Part shown: positions 62,736-64,000 of the stretch, one piece after another
Numbering within the stretch: position 1 is the stretch's first letter
Layout: every line of letters starts with the position of its first letter
NCBI GenBank assembly: GCA_009744235.1
Contig: WPHV01000003.1
Coordinates: 62,001-126,000, forward strand
Length of the DNA: 64,000 bases
Source: Gillisella vitis
GTDB taxonomy: Bacteria > Pseudomonadota > Alphaproteobacteria > Rhizobiales > Rhizobiaceae
Direction: 5' to 3'
Program-made: the position numbers and the translations under genes
The notes under the pieces: model-generated
What the model was told of the DNA's origin: nothing
Database searches by the model: none
Seen by the model: the letters and a program-made list of their open reading frames with translations, nothing else

Positions 62736-62739
62736 GAGC

Positions 62740-64000
62740 CTATTGCGCCGCATTTTTCACGGTTTTTTCGACCTTCAGTTCTCCCATCCGGTTCCAGGCG
62801 TCTAGTCCGGCGATCTTGTAGGCTTCGGCCAGCGTCGGGTAATTGAAGGTGTTCTCGACGAAATATTCCACTGTTCCCTTCAGGTTCAGCACGGCCTGGC
62901 CAATATGAACCAGTTCGGTTGCGCCTTCGCCAACGATATGAACGCCAAGCAGGCGGCGGGTTTTCAGCGAAAAGATCATTTTCAACATGCCGCTATCGAG
63001 GCCCATGATATGGCCACGCGAGGTCTCGCGGAAATGGGCGATGCCGCATTCGTAGGGAATGGCGCGTTGCTTGACCTCTTCCTCGGTCAGTCCACAGGTG
63101 GAAATCTCCGGCACGGCATAAATGCCGTAGGGGAAATATTGCGGTGGCTCACCCGAGGGCGCGCCAACCGCATGGCGGGCGGCGATGCGGCCCTGTTCCA
63201 TCGATGTGGAGGCCAGGCTTGGAAAGCCGACCACGTCACCCGCGGCATAGATATTGGGAACATCGGTCTGGAACGTCTCCGGATTGACCTTCAACCGGCC
63301 ACGGTTATCAGCCTCCAGCCCGCAGGCTGCAAGGTTCAGCGTATCGGTGGCGCCGACGCGGCCTGCGGCAAACAGCACCATTTCGGAATTCAGCACCCGG
63401 CCATTCTTCAGCGTCACCCGACATTTGCCATCTTCCTTTTCGACCTTTTCCGCCGATTGTCCGAAGATCAGCTTCATATTGCGGTCACGGAGCTGGTAGG
63501 AAAAGTCCTCGACGATTTCCTTGTCGATGAAATCCAGCATGCTGTCGCGCGGTTCAACCACTGTCACCTGGGTATCCAGAGCGCTGAAGATCGTCGCATA
63601 TTCGATGCCGATAACGCCCGCGCCGATCACCACCATGGAACGCGGCACGTCCTTGATATGAACGATATCATCGCTGTCGAGAATGCTGACGCCATCGAAG
63701 GCGATATGGGCAGGCCGGTGCGGGCGGGTGCCGACTGCCAGCAGGATTGCATTGGCGCTGACCCGCTGCACTTCGCCGTCTTCCTTGGTGACCTCAAGCG
63801 TATGAGCATCAAGGAAGATGGCATGCCCGCGCAACTGATGCACTCGGTTGCGGGAAAACTGGTGTTCCAGCACATCGACTTCATGGTCGAGGGTAATCAG
63901 CAACCGGCGGCGAAGGTCATCGGCGCTGATTTCCTGCTTGACGCGGTAGGAGCGGCCATAAAACCCGCGCTCGCGCCAGCCGGTCAGGTTGAGAGCCGTT
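62740..64000 (-). CDS. sthA: Si-specific NAD(P)+ transhydrogenase SthA (partial, N-terminus beyond window end)
   Basis: About 419 C-terminal residues of an expected 467 are visible; the start lies beyond 64000. It is a soluble flavoprotein that moves hydride between NADPH and NAD. Visible are WRERGFYGRSYRV, the NAD(P)-binding VVIGAGVIGIEYATIF near the middle, the FAD-binding YAAGDVVGFPSLASTSMEQGR, and the dimerisation domain with GEGATELVHIGQAVL and FNYPTLAEAYKIA. It is related to lipoamide dehydrogenase; the disulfide-motif region lies outside the window. Confidence 0.95.
   Translation of the reverse strand, partial: TALNLTGWRERGFYGRSYRVKQEISADDLRRRLLITLDHEVDVLEHQFSRNRVHQLRGHAIFLDAHTLEVTKEDGEVQRVSANAILLAVGTRPHRPAHIAFDGVSILDSDDIVHIKDVPRSMVVIGAGVIGIEYATIFSALDTQVTVVEPRDSMLDFIDKEIVEDFSYQLRDRNMKLIFGQSAEKVEKEDGKCRVTLKNGRVLNSEMVLFAAGRVGATDTLNLAACGLEADNRGRLKVNPETFQTDVPNIYAAGDVVGFPSLASTSMEQGRIAARHAVGAPSGEPPQYFPYGIYAVPEISTCGLTEEEVKQRAIPYECGIAHFRETSRGHIMGLDSGMLKMIFSLKTRRLLGVHIVGEGATELVHIGQAVLNLKGTVEYFVENTFNYPTLAEAYKIAGLDAWNRMGELKVEKTVKNAAQ

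Overview
The window is a chromosomal segment of an alphaproteobacterium, almost certainly a member of the Rhizobiaceae (Allorhizobium/Agrobacterium/Rhizobium type). The signs are an AapJ-type general amino-acid binding protein divergent from metC, a phasin, an EipB-family envelope protein, LpxI instead of LpxH in the lipid A cluster, an ElaA-like/YaiI pair, HlyU, DUF1127 and an alphaproteobacterial anti-Shine-Dalgarno small RNA. Assignment to the Allorhizobium vitis group is a guess from general resemblance; no database search was possible.

Layout. 1-7.5 kb: aapJ (cut by the window start), metC, a flavin monooxygenase with a small zinc-ribbon protein, an alpha/beta hydrolase, an enoyl-CoA hydratase divergent from cysE, and a DUF3126 protein. 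7.6-12.5 kb: a phasin, the clpS-clpA protease adaptor/unfoldase pair and an AzlC/AzlD exporter. 12.6-16.4 kb: a four-gene minus-strand unit (RidA, glycerophosphodiesterase, FemAB-like GNAT, HIT) divergent from eipB. 16.5-30.1 kb: the long housekeeping block rpsB-tsf-pyrH-frr-uppS-cdsA-rseP-bamA-lpxD-fabZ-lpxA-lpxI-lpxB (translation, isoprenoid carrier, phospholipid, outer-membrane assembly and lipid A synthesis). 30.1-36.2 kb: glutathione-dependent formaldehyde oxidation (frmA ... fghA) in one compact unit with three interposed genes, an unrecognised protein, a DMT exporter and an RBBP9-type hydrolase.

36.3-44.6 kb is the most informative region. It is a guanidine-assimilation operon: a sigma-54 promoter, a guanidine-I (ykkC) riboswitch, a NitT/TauT-type ABC importer, two DUF1989 proteins (the carboxyguanidine deiminase pair) and a 1243-residue biotin-dependent (guanidine/urea) carboxylase. 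The carboxylase gene carries an in-frame 156-bp double-palindrome insertion between two domains. No allophanate hydrolase gene is present in the window.

44.7-57.0 kb: ilvA, an AT-rich 690-bp spacer before an ExoW-like glycosyltransferase, hlyU, a Tat-exported CpdB, a PilZ protein, an asparaginase with an unusual C-terminal bulb-lectin-like domain, a DUF1203 protein, a LprI-like lipoprotein-inhibitor family protein, degP, rarA and a MOSC protein with an apparent 5' frameshift. 57.1-64 kb: a DUF1127 gene with a three-hairpin CCUCCUCCC (cuckoo/alpha-r14 type) small RNA upstream, a DUF2157/GDYXXLXY membrane pair, tRNA-Leu(UAG), tig preceded by a perfect 20-bp inverted repeat, a metallo-hydrolase and sthA (cut by the window end).

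There is no prophage, insertion sequence, CRISPR array or plasmid-type region. The novel-looking signals are regulatory RNA, promoter architecture, small palindromic mobile repeats and unusual domain fusions within otherwise ordinary chromosomal sequence.
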